DNA of 44,165 nt from Methylobacterium adhaesivum (GTDB lineage Bacteria; Pseudomonadota; Alphaproteobacteria; Rhizobiales; Beijerinckiaceae), in assembly GCF_022179065.1 (NCBI RefSeq), contig NZ_BPQD01000042.1:1-44165 (forward strand). Direction: 5' to 3'. Position numbers and translations under genes: made by a program. The notes below the pieces were generated by a model. The model was given only the letters and a program-made list of their open reading frames with translations, had not been told where the DNA came from and searched no databases. Positions 42,804 to 44,165 of this stretch are shown in pieces (within the stretch, counting starts at the first letter, position 1; each line of letters starts with the position of its first letter).

Positions 42804-43955
42804 TCATTTGGCGTACGTGAAGGTTCCGTCGTTCCAGACGTAGAGAACGTAGCCCTGGGCCGTGACGTCGCCCTTGGCATCGAAACCGACGGAGCCGAGC
42901 ACGAGGTCGAAGCGCTCGGTGTGGAGGGTCGCGGCGAGGCGCTTCGAATCCTGGCTGTGGGCGAAGTCGCCCGCCGCCACCAGGGCCTGGAGTGCGGCGT
43001 ATCCGTAGATCGTCGACCCTTCGGGCTCGACGCCTTCCGCCTTGAAGGCCGCGACGACGGCGGCGGCTTCCGGCTTCCGGCGCGGATCGAGGTAGAAGGT
43101 CATCAAGACGCCGTTGCTGGCAGGCCCCGCGATGGTGGCGAATTCCTGGGTGGCGATGGCCGAGGTCCCGAACCACTGTGGCTTGAAGCCCCGCTCGGCC
43201 GAGATCCGTACGAGGCGGCCCATCTCGCGGGCGTCACCCCCGTAATAGGCCACCGCGATGCCCGCCTCCTTGAGGCGGTCGGCCAGGGCCGCGTCGTCCG
43301 CATCGGTCGCCGTGAACGCCGTGGCGAGGGTCTCGTTGATGCCGATGCGGTTGAGGTTCTCCTTCGTCGCGGCGGCGAGGTTGCGCGAGCCCGGCGTCCC
43401 GTCGTTGAGGATCGCAATCTTCTTGTCGCGGAACCGCTCGGCCAGCACCGTGGCGGAGAGCTTGGCCTGGTCGTCGTCGCGCCCGCACACGCGGAAGATC
43501 GTCGGCAGGCCGCGATCGGTCAGGCGGGCGGCGACGGAGGCCGCCGTGATCATCAGGGTGCCGTTGGCGGCATAGACGTCCGACGCCGCGAGCGAGGCGT
43601 TGGAGCAGACATGGCCGACCACGAGGCGCACCCCCTGCGCGGCGTAATGGTTGGCCACCGCCACGGCCTTGTTGGAATCGCAGGCATCGTCCTGCACGTC
43701 GAGAACGATGGTCTGGCCGTCGAGGCCGCCCCGAGCGTTGGCGTCTCGGGCCGCCGCCTGGACCCCGCGCAGCACCTGCTCGCCCACGGCCACGTACGCG
43801 CCCGAGCGGGGCACGGCGACGCCGATGACGACATCCGCCCGCGCGTCGGCGATCCCGAGCGGCAGGGCGCCGAGCAGGAGGAGGGGGGCCGCCAACCACC
43901 CGTCGAGCCCAAGGCGCCGGGTCGTGCGTCTGAACCTCGTCTCGCCCCGTCTCAC
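42804..43955 (-). CDS. Branched-chain amino acid type ABC substrate-binding protein
   Basis: 383 residues. Signal peptide about 18-40 (WLAAPLLLLGALPLGIADARA). The mature part follows the LivJ/LivK fold: VVIGVAVPRSGAYVAVGEQVLRG, QDDACDSNKAVAVANHYA, LVVGHVCSNASLAAS, FRVCGRDDDQAKLSA and GYAALQALVAAG. Two cysteine pairs (DDACDSN with GHVCSN) may form a disulfide. GTG 43955 is the start used. No LivHMGF genes are present. It lies 136 bases upstream of the TRAP binding protein gene in the same direction. Confidence 0.85.
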   Translation of the reverse strand: MRRGETRFRRTTRRLGLDGWLAAPLLLLGALPLGIADARADVVIGVAVPRSGAYVAVGEQVLRGVQAAARDANARGGLDGQTIVLDVQDDACDSNKAVAVANHYAAQGVRLVVGHVCSNASLAASDVYAANGTLMITAASVAARLTDRGLPTIFRVCGRDDDQAKLSATVLAERFRDKKIAILNDGTPGSRNLAAATKENLNRIGINETLATAFTATDADDAALADRLKEAGIAVAYYGGDAREMGRLVRISAERGFKPQWFGTSAIATQEFATIAGPASNGVLMTFYLDPRRKPEAAAVVAAFKAEGVEPEGSTIYGYAALQALVAAGDFAHSQDSKRLAATLHTERFDLVLGSVGFDAKGDVTAQGYVLYVWNDGTFTYAK

Positions 43956-44104
43956 GCCTCGTTCGACCTCAGGAAGGTTTCAGCGGATGTGTCGGAGGCC
44001 CGTTCCGCCCCCGGATCAGCCGACCCGTGCGGGATGCCGCGCGAGAACGCAAGTGGGACGTGCGGGCGCGCATAGGAGCGGCGGGGACCAGCACGAATCT
44101 CCGC

Positions 44105-44165
44105 TCAGCGCGCCGTGGCGTAGAGGGAGGCACCGGCGGACACAGGCGCGGTGACGGTGGAGAAC
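44105..44165 (-). CDS. C-terminal end of a gene running off the window
   Basis: The minus strand reads FSTVTAPVSAGASLYATAR and stops at 44107-44105. The gene begins beyond the right edge. The piece is too short to name. Confidence 0.35.
   Translation of the reverse strand, partial: FSTVTAPVSAGASLYATAR

Overview
The window is high-GC alphaproteobacterial chromosome and looks like Methylobacterium/Methylorubrum. The basis is the transaldolase-phosphoglucose isomerase fusion, a NasTS-controlled nitrate operon, a class I lysyl-tRNA synthetase, EcfG-type (GGAAC/GTT) stress promoters and mmgR/suhB-like small RNAs. These assignments rest on motifs and residues read by eye; no database was searched.

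Layout. (1) 1-5250: a terminator, a phage-style SNF2 helicase with two overlapping small genes, then stress or envelope proteins (a YflT-like glycine-rich membrane protein and two secreted proteins of unknown function) set in long non-coding stretches. (2) 5253-14224, minus strand: a carbohydrate cluster read in the order GH15 glucoamylase-like enzyme, transketolase, transaldolase/glucose-6-phosphate isomerase fusion, 6-phosphogluconate dehydrogenase, 6-phosphogluconolactonase. It covers most of the pentose phosphate pathway, but glucose-6-phosphate dehydrogenase is not in the window. (3) 15287-29512, plus strand: nitrate assimilation. nasT and nasS are followed by a sigma-54 promoter, an ANTAR two-hairpin antitermination leader, and nrtA-nrtB-nrtD, an FAD oxidoreductase, nirA, a CysJ-like Fe-S/FAD reductase, nasA and cysG. 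Two copies of a four-hairpin palindromic element flank nasA.

(4) 29537-36773: a small membrane protein and a divergent-type fatty acid desaturase, facing an ArsR/SdpR-like repressor across a perfect 16-bp palindrome; then a SCO protein, a processive GT2 glycosyltransferase with a TTG start, a solute-binding protein and lysyl-tRNA synthetase. (5) 36774-41500: two paralogous small RNA genes of the mmgR/suhB type in opposite orientation, with compensatory base changes, enclosing an SDR, a DUF1328 protein behind an EcfG promoter, a ClC transporter and a class II photolyase. (6) 41573-44165, minus strand: a TRAP solute-binding protein, a branched-chain amino acid type binding protein, and the tail of a gene that continues beyond the window.

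How it works together. The nitrate block is a complete route from uptake (NrtABD) through nitrate reductase (NasA) and nitrite reductase (NirA) to ammonium, with its own electron donors and siroheme synthesis (CysG). It appears to be controlled twice: by nitrogen status through sigma-54, and by nitrate or nitrite through NasS release of NasT, which would bind the leader RNA and block a terminator. The most notable non-coding signals are this leader and the covarying small RNA pair.
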